A DNA stretch of 64,000 nt from Granulicella pectinivorans (GTDB lineage Bacteria > Acidobacteriota > Terriglobia > Terriglobales > Acidobacteriaceae). The stretch is taken from positions 248,001 through 312,000 of the forward strand of contig NZ_FOZL01000001.1 of NCBI RefSeq assembly GCF_900114625.1, written 5' to 3'. Positions within the stretch are counted from its first letter, which is position 1, and each line of letters opens with the position of its first letter. Below the pieces are notes generated by a model that did not search any database, was not told the DNA's origin, and saw nothing but the letters and a program-made list of their open reading frames with translations. Shown here piece after piece: positions 34,698 to 44,200 of this stretch. The translations under genes were made by a program, and so were the position numbers.

Positions 34698-35456
34698 ATG
34701 AGAACTAAAGGCAAAGTAAAATCGAGCAAGCCGAAGTCCACGATTCGCGAAAAGGCGTACCAGTACATTCAGAGCCGCATCGCCGAGGGAACTCTTCCGT
34801 CGGGCGGCGCCATCTCCGAACTCCTCCTCGCGAGGGAACTCGGCAGCAGTCGCACCCCGGTGCGCGAAGCGATCAGCCAGCTTGTCTCCGAAGGCCTACT
34901 GGAGCAGACGCCCAATCGCGGTACAGTCGTCGTGCGCCTCACCCGCGAAGATATTGTCGACCTCTATGAACTCCGTGAAGCGCTCGAAGTTTACGTCGTT
35001 GCCAAGGTGACCCGCGAGCAGCTTCCGGCGGAAGACCTCAAGCGTCTTGAACAGCTATCCCATGGCATCCTGACGCTGGTCGAAGAGCTGCAGGCATCCG
35101 GGGAGCAGCATCTCAACGCTGAGCAGATGTCGCGCTTCGTCGCCTCGGATCGCGGCTTCCACACGCTCTTGATGGCCTTCTCCTTCAACCCGCGCATCCG
35201 GAAAATTGTCGACGAAACCCGGCTTTTGATCCGCATCTTCGCGATGCGCCGCCTCGGCTATGGTGTCGCTAAGCTCAAGCACATTCACGCGCAACATGCA
35301 GCGATCATCCAGGCCATCGTCGACCGCGATCCGGAACTCGCAACGCTGCGTCTGGCCGAACATATCCAGATCAGCAAGCAGGAGCGCCTCGACGAATTCG
35401 ACCGCAACCGCCGCGCCAGCAGCATTGAGCAGAGCTACTCTGACCTGAACTTCTAG
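34698..35456 (+). CDS. GntR-family (FadR/FCD subgroup) regulator
   Basis: Transcription regulator of 252 aa. The winged helix occupies about residues 12-80 (KAYQYIQSRIAEGTLPSG, LLARELGSSRTPVREAISQL, NRGTVVVRL). The C-terminal all-helical FCD ligand domain (about 90-230) has the expected D...H...H metal-type pattern (ASDRGFHTLL, HIHAQHAAIIQAI). FCD proteins usually sense small organic acids or sugar acids. The start at 34698 gives a normal N-terminus; the frame opens 99 nt earlier across the operator. It ends with a 4-nt overlap with the convergent MFS gene. Its probable operator TGTCGACA is found at four promoters within 5.5 kb. Confidence 0.88.
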   Translation: MRTKGKVKSSKPKSTIREKAYQYIQSRIAEGTLPSGGAISELLLARELGSSRTPVREAISQLVSEGLLEQTPNRGTVVVRLTREDIVDLYELREALEVYVVAKVTREQLPAEDLKRLEQLSHGILTLVEELQASGEQHLNAEQMSRFVASDRGFHTLLMAFSFNPRIRKIVDETRLLIRIFAMRRLGYGVAKLKHIHAQHAAIIQAIVDRDPELATLRLAEHIQISKQERLDEFDRNRRASSIEQSYSDLNF

Positions 35457-36742
35457 GCTGGAACCACGCCCTGCTCGATGGTCTTCCTGCTTCGTACACC
35501 GTGCAAATGCCGTGCCATCAGCAGCATCACAGCGCCAATCACCAGGTAGATTCCTGCCGTTGCGCTGATACAGGCGCTCATTCCAAAGCGCGCGGATCCT
35601 AGCGCAATGATCACGGGTGCCATTCCCCCGCCAAGCCATCCAAGCGAGTTCGCGATGCCGGCAGCCGTTCCGCGATTCTCAATTGCGACCACGTCATACA
35701 GGCCTGCAATGATGTTTGCATCGTACAACCCCTTGAAGTAGCCGAAGCCGATCATCGCCAGCACCAGGATGGGCACGGAGAGCGTCCATCCGGTAAGGAA
35801 CAGGAACGGCGCCCCGAGCAGGAGTCCGATCGCCTGCGTAAGCTGCCGCCCGCCGCCGCGCCTCCTGGAGAAGCGGTCTGCCAGCACGCCCCCGCAAAGT
35901 ACCCCCAGGAAAGAAGCCGCCTGCAGATACAGGCTGGCATTCAACCCCGCCATGGAAAGGCTCATGTGGAACTTCTGATAGAGGAACGTGGGTAGCCATG
36001 TCAGGAACACGACGGCTACAAAATTCGCCCCCATAAAGATCCCAATGAGAACAAGCACGGTACGATTCCCGAGAATCTCCTTGAGCGCGGTCGACGTCTT
36101 CTTCCTTGCCGCCTGCTCATTTCCCCGCAGCTCCGACTGCCCCCGCACCGGTTCGCGCAGCAGAAAGATCAAAACCAGTCCCAGCACCACGCCACCTCCG
36201 CCGAAAACCAGGAAGCTTGCGCGCCACCCACCGTGCTGGCCCACTACCGCGGAGATGGAGCCGCCGGCAATACTGCCCGCATAGACAGCCGTCTGGTGCA
36301 GCGACATCGCACGCGACCGCGTCCTTGGTCCGTGATAGTCGCTGATCATGGCCATCGCGGCGGGGAAGTAGAACGCCTCTCCAAGGCCGCCCAGAGCCCG
36401 GCACCAGATCATCTGATGGTACGTGTGCGCAAACGCTGTCGCGCCCGTCACCACCGACCAGAAGACCAGAGCACCCAGGATGAGCGTTTTGCGTGACACT
36501 CGATCGGTCATCCACCCGGTGAACGGCCCACAAAGCGCATACATCCACATAAAGCACGAGCCGAGAACGCCCAGTTGCACATCCGTCAACGCCATCTCGG
36601 TCTTGATCAGCGGGAAGAGCGAAAAGATTGCCTGACGATCCGCATAGTTGAACAGAAAGACGAACCACAGCAGGCCGATCGTGAACCATTTTGTCCGGGG
36701 GTTCCCTGCTCCTCGTTCAGCTCTGGCCGCCATGTTCGTCAT
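35453..36742 (-). CDS. MFS transporter, anion:cation symporter-like
   Basis: Twelve-span major facilitator of 429 aa. FNYADRQAIFSLFPLIKTEM in helix 1, GWMTDRVSRKTLILGAL in loop 2-3, and YDVVAIENRGTAAGIANSLGWLGGG in the second half match carriers of sugar acids and other organic anions (hexuronate, galactonate and glucarate type). An AAGGA site lies 8 nt before the ATG at 36742. It is divergent from the DHDPS-family aldolase gene, and both promoters carry the same operator over the -35 box. It probably imports the acid sugar or derivative catabolised by this locus. Confidence 0.85.
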   Translation of the reverse strand: MTNMAARAERGAGNPRTKWFTIGLLWFVFLFNYADRQAIFSLFPLIKTEMALTDVQLGVLGSCFMWMYALCGPFTGWMTDRVSRKTLILGALVFWSVVTGATAFAHTYHQMIWCRALGGLGEAFYFPAAMAMISDYHGPRTRSRAMSLHQTAVYAGSIAGGSISAVVGQHGGWRASFLVFGGGGVVLGLVLIFLLREPVRGQSELRGNEQAARKKTSTALKEILGNRTVLVLIGIFMGANFVAVVFLTWLPTFLYQKFHMSLSMAGLNASLYLQAASFLGVLCGGVLADRFSRRRGGGRQLTQAIGLLLGAPFLFLTGWTLSVPILVLAMIGFGYFKGLYDANIIAGLYDVVAIENRGTAAGIANSLGWLGGGMAPVIIALGSARFGMSACISATAGIYLVIGAVMLLMARHLHGVRSRKTIEQGVVPA

Positions 36743-36791
36743 TCGTCATCCTTTTTTGCGGAATCCGCGGAACAGAAGCCGCGGCACACTC

Positions 36792-36824
36792 GTTATAGTG
36801 CAACGATGCATCACCTGTCGACAT
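36792..36824 (-). promoter_or_regulatory. MFS promoter with GntR operator G3
   Basis: Minus strand: -35 TCGACA (36816-36821), 18-nt spacer, -10 TATAAC (36792-36797). TGTCGACA (36816-36823) overlaps the -35 box. Confidence 0.7.
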
Positions 36825-36947
36825 ACGCTCGGCGATTCCGCCGAGAGCAGACATCGCCTTTTCATCGATGATTGCCGCAAGACCGCCGGATGAAGGGAGA
36901 TAGAGCTGATCCAGCGAGGTACAAGTATTTGGGTTGATGTATCCGAA

Positions 36948-36980
36948 TTGTCGACATTTTGATCGTACGATGTGTATAGT
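36948..36980 (+). promoter_or_regulatory. Aldolase promoter with GntR operator G4
   Basis: Plus strand: -35 TCGACA (36951-36956), 18-nt spacer, -10 TATAGT (36975-36980). TTGTCGACAT overlaps the -35 box, the same geometry as G3. Confidence 0.72.
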
Positions 36981-37092
36981 GGCTTCAATTGGCGGAACGA
37001 CAGCCTCGGTTGCACACGAATGTGTCTTGCATGTGTGATTCCCATCAACTCAAAGGCCGTATGCTGCGGCCTCTCTTCATGCGTTTGGCAAG

Positions 37093-37980
37093 GTGAATGT
37101 TTTGATCGATTTTCGTGGTGTGTACGCCGCTCTTCTCACTCCTCGTAGCGATGCCGGCGAACTGGCCATCGCTTCCTATAGCAGGCAGCTCTCAGAAATT
37201 GGAAAGACTCGCCTCACCGGCTATGCCATCAACGGGGCAACAGGTGAGTTCACCCTCTCCTCTGACGCCGACCTCGAACTCCTCACGAAGACGACCCGCA
37301 GCCATGCCCCCGGCGCCCAGATTCTCTGCGGCATCGGGGCCGGGGACGTTCGCCTCACCGTCCGCAAAGCCCGCATCGCACAGGCCGCTGGGGCCGACGC
37401 GACGCTGCTCCCAATGCCCTGCTTCTTCCCCTACCGCCAGGACGATCTGGCAACATACATCTCCGCGGTGGCCAACGCCGTCGAGCTCCCCATTCTGCTC
37501 TACAATCTCCCGCAGTTCACGTCAGGTCTCTCTACCGACACGGTCCTTGCGCTCTTCGCCAAGCATCGCAACCTTGCCGGCATCAAGGACTCCAGTGGCT
37601 CGCTCGAGATCGTTCGCGCCATGACCTCGGCAGGCCTCCCTCACGCGCGTCTCATCGGCAACGACGGCGCGCTCTGCGACGCCCTCACCGAGAAGGTCTG
37701 CGACGGCGTCGTCTCCGGTGTAGCCTGCACACTTCCCGAGCTGATGTCGACGTTGTTTGCCGCAGCCGGCACGGGCGATTTCTCCAGCAAGCGCGCTCTG
37801 CTCGAGCAGTTCCTCGAACAGTTGGGTGCTCTGCCTACGCCATGGGGTCTCAAAGTCACCAGCGCCCTCCGCGAATTTACGCAGGCGAGCTACCCCTTCC
37901 CGATGTCCACGGAACGCGAAGCCGAAGCCTCGAGGCTGAGCACGTGGTTCAGTGGATGGTATCGGCAAACACTTGCTTGA
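37093..37980 (+). CDS. DHDPS/NanA-family Schiff-base lyase
   Basis: Class I aldolase or dehydratase of 295 aa in the dihydrodipicolinate synthase / N-acetylneuraminate lyase superfamily. The Schiff-base lysine is K165 in AGIKDSSGS and the catalytic tyrosine Y137 in ILLYNLPQF; INGATGEFTLSSD is the usual substrate-carboxylate loop. Context (GntR control, sugar-acid type MFS, fucose-isomerase-like neighbour) points to a catabolic 2-keto-3-deoxy sugar acid aldolase or dehydratase rather than lysine synthesis. The start is uncertain: GTG at 37093 has only a weak site. Confidence 0.82.
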   Translation: MNVLIDFRGVYAALLTPRSDAGELAIASYSRQLSEIGKTRLTGYAINGATGEFTLSSDADLELLTKTTRSHAPGAQILCGIGAGDVRLTVRKARIAQAAGADATLLPMPCFFPYRQDDLATYISAVANAVELPILLYNLPQFTSGLSTDTVLALFAKHRNLAGIKDSSGSLEIVRAMTSAGLPHARLIGNDGALCDALTEKVCDGVVSGVACTLPELMSTLFAAAGTGDFSSKRALLEQFLEQLGALPTPWGLKVTSALREFTQASYPFPMSTEREAEASRLSTWFSGWYRQTLA

Positions 37981-38085
37981 AAGCACGACGGAGGGACAGA
38001 CGGCCCGCTGGATTGCCTCTCCACATGGAGCGATTGGAAAACGGCTTGGCACAGGGTATGCACCCTCGTCCCAAGCCGATCTTTT

Positions 38086-39681
38086 CTATTTACCCGTGAC
38101 ACCGCATAACGACACGGCCATGCCCATCGCCTCAAAGCAAGCGGACTTCGCCATCATCGCCTCATCCGCGCTGGCTGCGTCATGCGCGTACGCCACCTGG
38201 ATGTGGTTGGCCTTGTGCTGTGCCATCAACGCGTCGCGCGACACCCCGTGCAGCACTGCGCTCATCATCGGCCATTGCGGCGTCGTCATCGCCCACCGCC
38301 GAGCCGTCTCTTCCGGCGGGAGGTCGACAACCGTGGCCCGTCCCAGATCGGCTTTCAGCGTGTCGTTCTCCACATACACGCGGCTCCAAACCACTTCACC
38401 CGGATGACTGTTGCCTTTCAGCGTACCTCCACCCAGCCGAAAGTACATGGGCGGCTGCCGCTCGCTGCTCGCTGCCTTGTAACCACCTGTAAAGTGAGCC
38501 GCGGGAGCCGCCCCGGAGATCTCCAGAACCCACACAAACTCCCCATTGAAGTTCTCGCCGAACCGCAGATCGTGCAGTGTGGTTTCCGGAGGCAAACCCA
38601 TCTCGCGCCATATCCTGTGGGTCACCAGCGCATCGATCCCCGCGCACTCATCCACCTCATTGAAGTGCGGCAGCGCCACACCGGCGAAGAGTTCGCGCGT
38701 CCCGTCAGCCGACCACACCGGCGGCCGCTCCGTATTGTTCAATAGCCCCTCTACAAGATCCGAAGCCGGCAGCACATCCTTCAGGCCCTGCTGATACTGA
38801 ATCCCAATCGCATCGCAGCCAAATGTATCCGCAATCCGCACTGCGGCCACATACATCTTCAGCTGCAGTAGCACCTGCGCCCTTGTCAGCTCCGTCGCTT
38901 CGTCCGTGCCGAAATGGAATGTCATTCCGCGCGCGAGCAGCCACTCCAGCGCAGCCTGAGCGTCAGCATCGTCGACCTGCGAAGTCGCATACGCCAATGC
39001 CGACTGGCTCAGCCGTTCCTTGAAGATGCCTGTGGCATGCAGCAAGTGGTCAGGCACAATCGCATTGAACATTCCCATGCAGCCTTCATCGAAGACGCCG
39101 AGAATCGCCTTCTCCTTCTTGAGCCTGGCCGCCGTCGCCTGCCCGATCACCGCGGCGCGACCTGTCGCTCCGGCAAATGCATGGACATGGGAGCGATCAT
39201 GGGTCACGGTCCCGTCTTTCAGCCATTCGTCCAGGCCTTTCAGGAAGAACGCATCGGTAAAGTCCACGCTCCAGAGTGACGAATACGCCACGCCTGCCTT
39301 CGTCAGCGATCCATTCAGATTCAGCAGACCCACCAGCCCCGGCCACTGACCGCTCCAGTTCGCGACCGTCAAAATCGGTCCCTTGTGGGTCGTCAACCCG
39401 GCCATCACATGATGCGTATACTGCCACACGGCCTCTGCAACGATCAGCGGGGCATCTTCCGGAATTCCCTGAAAGACATCCATGCCGTACCGTTGCGAGT
39501 CCAGAAAGCCATGCTTCTTCTCCGGCACATAAGGATGCGCCCGCTGAACGTTCCATCCTGCGTGCTCCACCGCCCTTGTCAGTTGCTCTTCCAACTGCTT
39601 CTGCGCAGGCCAGCACATCTCATTTGCATCGGGGCGAAGGTCGCCGCTTGCCACCAGGTAAACCGTCTTCGTATCCGACAT
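38086..39681 (-). CDS. L-fucose/arabinose isomerase-like protein
   Basis: Protein of 531 aa resembling the L-fucose isomerase superfamily: an N-terminal alpha/beta region (VYLVASGDLRPDANEMCW), a middle domain with FDEGCMGMFNAIVPDHLL, and acidic/His residues such as FGTDEATELT and LPHFNEVDECAGIDA that could bind Mn. It is diverged enough that isomerisation is only likely. The ATG at 39681 has an AGGAG site. It is preceded by two GntR operators and so belongs to the GntR regulon, not to the fucose regulon 6 kb away. Possible role: aldose-ketose isomerisation of an unidentified sugar. Confidence 0.68.
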   Translation of the reverse strand: MSDTKTVYLVASGDLRPDANEMCWPAQKQLEEQLTRAVEHAGWNVQRAHPYVPEKKHGFLDSQRYGMDVFQGIPEDAPLIVAEAVWQYTHHVMAGLTTHKGPILTVANWSGQWPGLVGLLNLNGSLTKAGVAYSSLWSVDFTDAFFLKGLDEWLKDGTVTHDRSHVHAFAGATGRAAVIGQATAARLKKEKAILGVFDEGCMGMFNAIVPDHLLHATGIFKERLSQSALAYATSQVDDADAQAALEWLLARGMTFHFGTDEATELTRAQVLLQLKMYVAAVRIADTFGCDAIGIQYQQGLKDVLPASDLVEGLLNNTERPPVWSADGTRELFAGVALPHFNEVDECAGIDALVTHRIWREMGLPPETTLHDLRFGENFNGEFVWVLEISGAAPAAHFTGGYKAASSERQPPMYFRLGGGTLKGNSHPGEVVWSRVYVENDTLKADLGRATVVDLPPEETARRWAMTTPQWPMMSAVLHGVSRDALMAQHKANHIQVAYAHDAASADEAMMAKSACFEAMGMAVSLCGVTGK

Positions 39682-40018
39682 CGTCACTCCTATAGCTTTT
39701 CCGTTTTGATCGCTGAGTCCACACCGCGGCTATCATACGGTCGGCTAAATATGGATGTCTACATTGAATCGTGAATTGAACACAGGCTGTCGACAATTAA
39801 ACCTTCAGCCGGTTTCGTGTGAACGATTCGATCGCCGTTCCAAATGTAGAAAGAGTCGAGATGCCATGCACAACGGGTGCTACGAGGAATGTGGCAACCG
39901 GGAGGTCACCAGATGAGATTGAGCTCGTAAGTACAGTCCGCTTGAGAACGACGCCTGGGCTATACAGGGACGACAGCAGCGTTGCAAAATCGTGCTGGCG
40001 GGTTAGCGTTCGGGCTCT
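39682..40018. other. Intergenic region between isomerase-like and TPR genes
   Basis: The left third holds the isomerase promoter and two GntR operators; from about 39800 to 40018 I see no gene, repeat or strong signal. Confidence 0.5.
39732..39795 (-). promoter_or_regulatory. Promoter of the isomerase-like gene with GntR operators G5 and G6
   Basis: Minus strand: -35 TAGACA (39756-39761), 18-nt spacer, -10 TATGAT (39732-39737). TGTCTACA (39756-39763) overlaps the -35 box and a second TGTCGACA lies at 39788-39795; the centres are 32 bp apart, about three helical turns, so paired binding on one face of the DNA is possible. Confidence 0.72.
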
Positions 40019-41143
40019 TCATCTCTGAATGATGTTGAGAGCTGCGACAGCGTCACGATCGTCGGGATTGAGCCTGAGGGCGGTATGAAGCTCCTCGGCA
40101 CCTTCATTGAGATTTCCGATGTGGCAGAGTGCGAGGCCGAGGTTTCGGTGGAGACCTGCCGCGATGGAACAGTCTCCGCATTGGGAAAGGGCGTTGTGGA
40201 GGAGTTCGATGGCCCGCGGCCAGTCCTGCTGCTGCGATGCGGCGTAGGCCTCATTCCCCAGCGTCTTAATGGGGTCGAGCCTGGCGTCCTGGATGCGAAC
40301 CTGGTTGAACTGTTGCATCAGGGTGCGCGATTCATCCGGGTTCTGTGGTTTGAGCTCGCGGGCTAGCATGTAGACGGCATCGCCAGCGTGCGGATTGAGC
40401 TCGACGGCGCGGCGTAGAGCTGCGATGGACTCCGCATGCCTGGACTGCTCTGCAAGGCTGCGGCCCAGGTAGAAGAAGGCGCGGTCGTTGGTGGGTTGGA
40501 GTTGAACCACGCGTTGCCGCAGTTCAATCTCGCGGGCGAGATGGCCTTCTTCGCGTTCGAGGAGCGACCAATAGAAGAAGATGGCGGGGTTGTCCGGCTC
40601 CAGCTTGCTGGTGATGGCGAACTCCCTGGCCGCCTCCGAGTTGCGATGCAGGTCAGCGAGAATGCGGGCACGATTGAGGTGAGCCTGCGGAGAGCGGGGC
40701 CTAAGAGCCAACGCGGCAGCGGTTTCGGACAGCGCAGCATCGAGCTGGAGCGCATCGGCCAGGGCAAAGGCAAGATCAAGATGGTTTTCGGCAATCTTCG
40801 GTTGGAGCCTCACGACGTTACGAAAGAGATCTATGGCCTGCTGATACTCACCCATGCGTCCCTTCACCTTGGCGCTAAGACGGAGCACATCGATGTCGCT
40901 GGGATCGAGAGTCTGGGCCTTGGCGAGCACGGCCTCGGCCTCAGCAAGACGATTCGAGGCCGCGAACTGCTCCGCCTGCAGGTACAGGGAGCGGTTAGCC
41001 GGCCCCGACGCGGCTGTGGTGGTTCTGGAAGAGGTCTGCGCAGACGCGAAGTTGGTACTGAAGACGCCAATGAAAATGCAGGTGATGAGGGCTGCCATGC
41101 ATGTCTGGCGAGACGCAATCGGTGATTTGGGGTGAAAGATCAT
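40019..41143 (-). CDS. Exported TPR-repeat protein paired with TonB receptor 4
   Basis: Protein of 374 aa with an N-terminal signal (CMAALITCIFIGVFSTNFASAQ) and a solenoid of about seven tetratricopeptide repeats (for example NRLAEAEAVLAKAQTLDPS, GEYQQAIDLFRNVVRLQP, NLNEGAEELHTALRLNPDD). TPR solenoids bind partner proteins; placement directly downstream of the fucose-locus TonB receptor on the same strand suggests a periplasmic accessory role for that receptor or for secreted hydrolases. A hairpin lies in the intergenic gap. Start uncertain: ATG 41143 or TTG 41158, neither with a clear ribosome site. Confidence 0.8.
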   Translation of the reverse strand: MIFHPKSPIASRQTCMAALITCIFIGVFSTNFASAQTSSRTTTAASGPANRSLYLQAEQFAASNRLAEAEAVLAKAQTLDPSDIDVLRLSAKVKGRMGEYQQAIDLFRNVVRLQPKIAENHLDLAFALADALQLDAALSETAAALALRPRSPQAHLNRARILADLHRNSEAAREFAITSKLEPDNPAIFFYWSLLEREEGHLAREIELRQRVVQLQPTNDRAFFYLGRSLAEQSRHAESIAALRRAVELNPHAGDAVYMLARELKPQNPDESRTLMQQFNQVRIQDARLDPIKTLGNEAYAASQQQDWPRAIELLHNALSQCGDCSIAAGLHRNLGLALCHIGNLNEGAEELHTALRLNPDDRDAVAALNIIQR

Positions 41144-41174
41144 GGAAGGCTGGGTCAATGCAAGGATACGCTCG

Positions 41175-41205
41175 CCGGGGCGAAGGCAGAGAGCCTCCGC
41201 CCCGG
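41175..41205 (-). terminator. GC-rich hairpin between TonB receptor 4 and the TPR gene
   Basis: CCGGGGCG-A-AGGC pairs with GCCT-C-CGCCCCGG around a 5-nt loop, with one A/C mismatch. No T tract. The arms closely match those of the terminator at 59902-59932. It may attenuate or process the receptor-TPR transcript. Confidence 0.62.
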
Positions 41206-41213
41206 AAGGGTGC

Positions 41214-44200
41214 CTAGAACATCAGTTTTCCGCTCAGTTGGATGGATCGGGAGCCACTGGCCGTAGCTCCTATCTGCCCGAACTGAGCATCTCCGAGGGT
41301 TGAGTCCGGTTGGCCGAAGATGGGATGGTTGAAGACGTTGAATGCATCGATATTGAACCTTGCATGGAAGCGATCGTAGATGGGGACCTCTTTCAAGATG
41401 GACATGTCGAAGCTGTTGTAGAACTGGGTGCGAAGACTATTGCGGCCTTCCGTTCCGTAGGTGTACTGGGCGGGGATGGCAAAGGCGTTCGGGTTGAGCC
41501 AGTTTTTGTGAGACTGATTGACTGCGTTCGTTGGGCCGGTAATGTTGGGGCGTTCGTAGCCGGTGTTTCCGATGTTGGCGATATCGGTGTTGATGTTGAC
41601 GGTATAGGGAGTACCGCTGTGGAGCCGGACGAATCCGCTGGTCTCCCAGCCCCCGACCAGAAGGTCGAGTGCGCGGCTGTTGATGTTGACCGCTTTCCCT
41701 CTTCCGATGGGGAGTTGATAGTTGTAGGTCGCGACGAAGTTCTGCGGCACATTGAACGCAGATACACTGCGCTCCGCACGAATGTTATAGATCTGCTGAA
41801 TGTTGCAGCCTTCCGTTCCGAAGAAGCCGGAGCAACCCTCGTCGATCGACTTGGACCAGGTGTAGGCGACGGTTGCGGCGAGTCCGCGGAAGAGAGAGCG
41901 GGTGAGTTGGACCTGGAGGGAGTTGTAGTTGCCCGAGCCGTTGCTGCGCGTGTAGTAGGTGGGTTGAATGTAGGAGTAGGGGCGGCGTGCCGTCGGGTCT
42001 CCTGGGCCGGGCGTGGTGGCTACGTTGTAGTAGCCGCCAACGCTGAGGCGCCGGTTGATGGAGCCGACGTAGGAGGCAGAGACCACAGTCGTCTTGTCGA
42101 GCTGCCTTTGAACGCCGAGGTTGTACTGGAGCGAGTAGGCGTCCTTGGTGTTTGGATCGACGAACCAGTTGAACTGGTTGAACGGGGTCGCCGAGGGGAG
42201 TGCAGTGAGGGCCGGAAGGTTCTGCGTGGTATATCCGGGGAACGGATTAGCTGCGGTGGGATTGTTGATGCCCGTCTGGGCGATCTGAGCCACTGAGGGC
42301 CAGTTTCCGCTGACGCCGCGAACGTTCTGCACGAGTGCTGCGTAGTTGTCGAAGGCAAGTCCGATTCCACCGCGGACCACAGTCTGCGGCCCGATGCGGT
42401 AGGCGGCACCGAGGCGAGGTTGTAGATTGTTGTACTGGTTCTGGAAGACGCGCCCGTCCGTACTTGCAACAACGTGAGCGGGCAGCGAACCATCCGGAGT
42501 TGGAATGCAAGGCGCTGTGCCCAGGCTGGCGCAGGAGCCAGGAACTTTGTAGACGATGTAGGTGCCATTGTTGAAGTCATAGTTTCCGACGGACTGGTTG
42601 CCATCCTGCGGTCTACCGAACTTTGGGATAAAGGCGAGATCGTAGCGTAGCCCAGCGTTAAGGGTGAGTGCGGGAGTGATCTGGAACTGATCCTGCAAGT
42701 AGTAACTGAAAACACCACCGAAGCTAAGCGACTCAACGACGTTGCGTTTCGTGAAGGCGCCAGGAACGCCGAGGACGAAGGATGCTGCTGCATCGCCGGA
42801 CGTATCGCCGAGGAGGCTGTTGGTTTCCTGGGCGCGCATCTGGATGTTTGCGTACTGGATATCCTGTGCCTCGCCGATGCCGTTGAACTCAACTCCGGTC
42901 TTGATGGTGTGCTTGCCAACGACCTGGGTAAAGTCTCCCTTGCCCGACCAGCTATTGGCAGTGGTTTGCGGTGTCCCGGACTCCCCTTGTGCTCCGAAGT
43001 ACCCGTCGGCCGAGATGCCGGGGACGAGGTTACCGACTGTCACATAGCCGGAGTCGAGACCGGATTGAAATCCAACCAGCGAGGAGAGGTTGGAGGGCAC
43101 ACCCACAAAGCGCTGGATGGAGTTACGATTCTCGTAGGTTCTGCCGGCCTGAACGTGCAAGACGCGGTTCGCCCCAAAGACGTGAGCGTAGCTGCCCACG
43201 AAGGAATAGCCGCTGGTGATGGTGCTGTTTGGAAGCAGGCTGGGGCCGCCGGTCTGGTTGCCGCGGATGTTCATGAAACGGAAGTAGGCGGAGTCCTTCG
43301 CTCCGATCGTCTCATCGATGCGAGCATCGAATGAGTTCAACGATTGGGTGCTGGGAGAGTTCTGAAAGGCATTGCCGATGGGAAGCGGCGTCGAAGTGTA
43401 GGCGGGAAGAGCGTACTTCGCGTAAGCAATATCCCCTTGATTCAGCCGCCCTGGAGCGATCTTATTCAGAATGCCCTGGTAGGAGAACTGCGTACGACTG
43501 CAGGTGCCACTGGGAGTGCAAACGGTGCTGGCAGGGTCGTAAATCTTGGGCAGACCGGCCGCGGTAAAGTCTCCGGCAAGCTGGGCAGGTGTGGGCACGA
43601 AGTAATAGCTTGTGCTCGGACTGTTGAGACGGAATCCCTCATAGGCGGCAAAGAAGAAGGTCTTATCCTTGCCATGATAGAGATGAGGAATGATGACGGG
43701 CCCACCAAAGCTTGCGCCGAACTGGTTTTGCTTCTGTTGCGGCACAGAGGTGGAGAAGTAAGGGACTGCCTGAAGGGATGGGCTCTTGTTGTACTCCCAG
43801 GCCGAGCCATGAAAGACGTTGGTGCCGGACTTGGTTGCAACATTGATGGTTCCACCCGTGCTGCCACCGAACTCGGCTGAGTCGTTGTGCGACTGGAGCT
43901 TTTGATCCTGGATGGCATCGATCATCGGTTGGACGGCATAGGCGTTTCCGAAGGTCTCGATATCGAGGATACCGTCGACCACGAAGATGTCGCTTCGGTT
44001 GCCTTGTCCATTGACGGACGGGATGATAACTGGACCGATGGAGGTGGTGTAACTCGCCGATTGACTTCCCGAGACGACGACGGGCGAAACTCCTGGCGCG
44101 GTGGTGAGCAGCGAGGTGAAGTTGCGGCTGTTCAGGGGGATATCTTCGATCTGCTTTGAGGTCAGCGTGAGGCCGAGTTCGGAGCTGGAGGCCTGAATGC

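Larger units (their letters stand above)
36743..37092. other. Divergent intergenic region between MFS and aldolase genes
   Basis: No gene seen. Contains two face-to-back promoters, each with a TGTCGACA operator, 133 bp apart (G3 and G4). Confidence 0.6.

Noticed and set aside
38086..39681. Assigning the isomerase-like gene to the L-fucose pathway
   Set aside because: Its promoter carries the GntR operators, not the fucose-locus motif, and the fucose genes encode an oxidative route that needs no isomerase.
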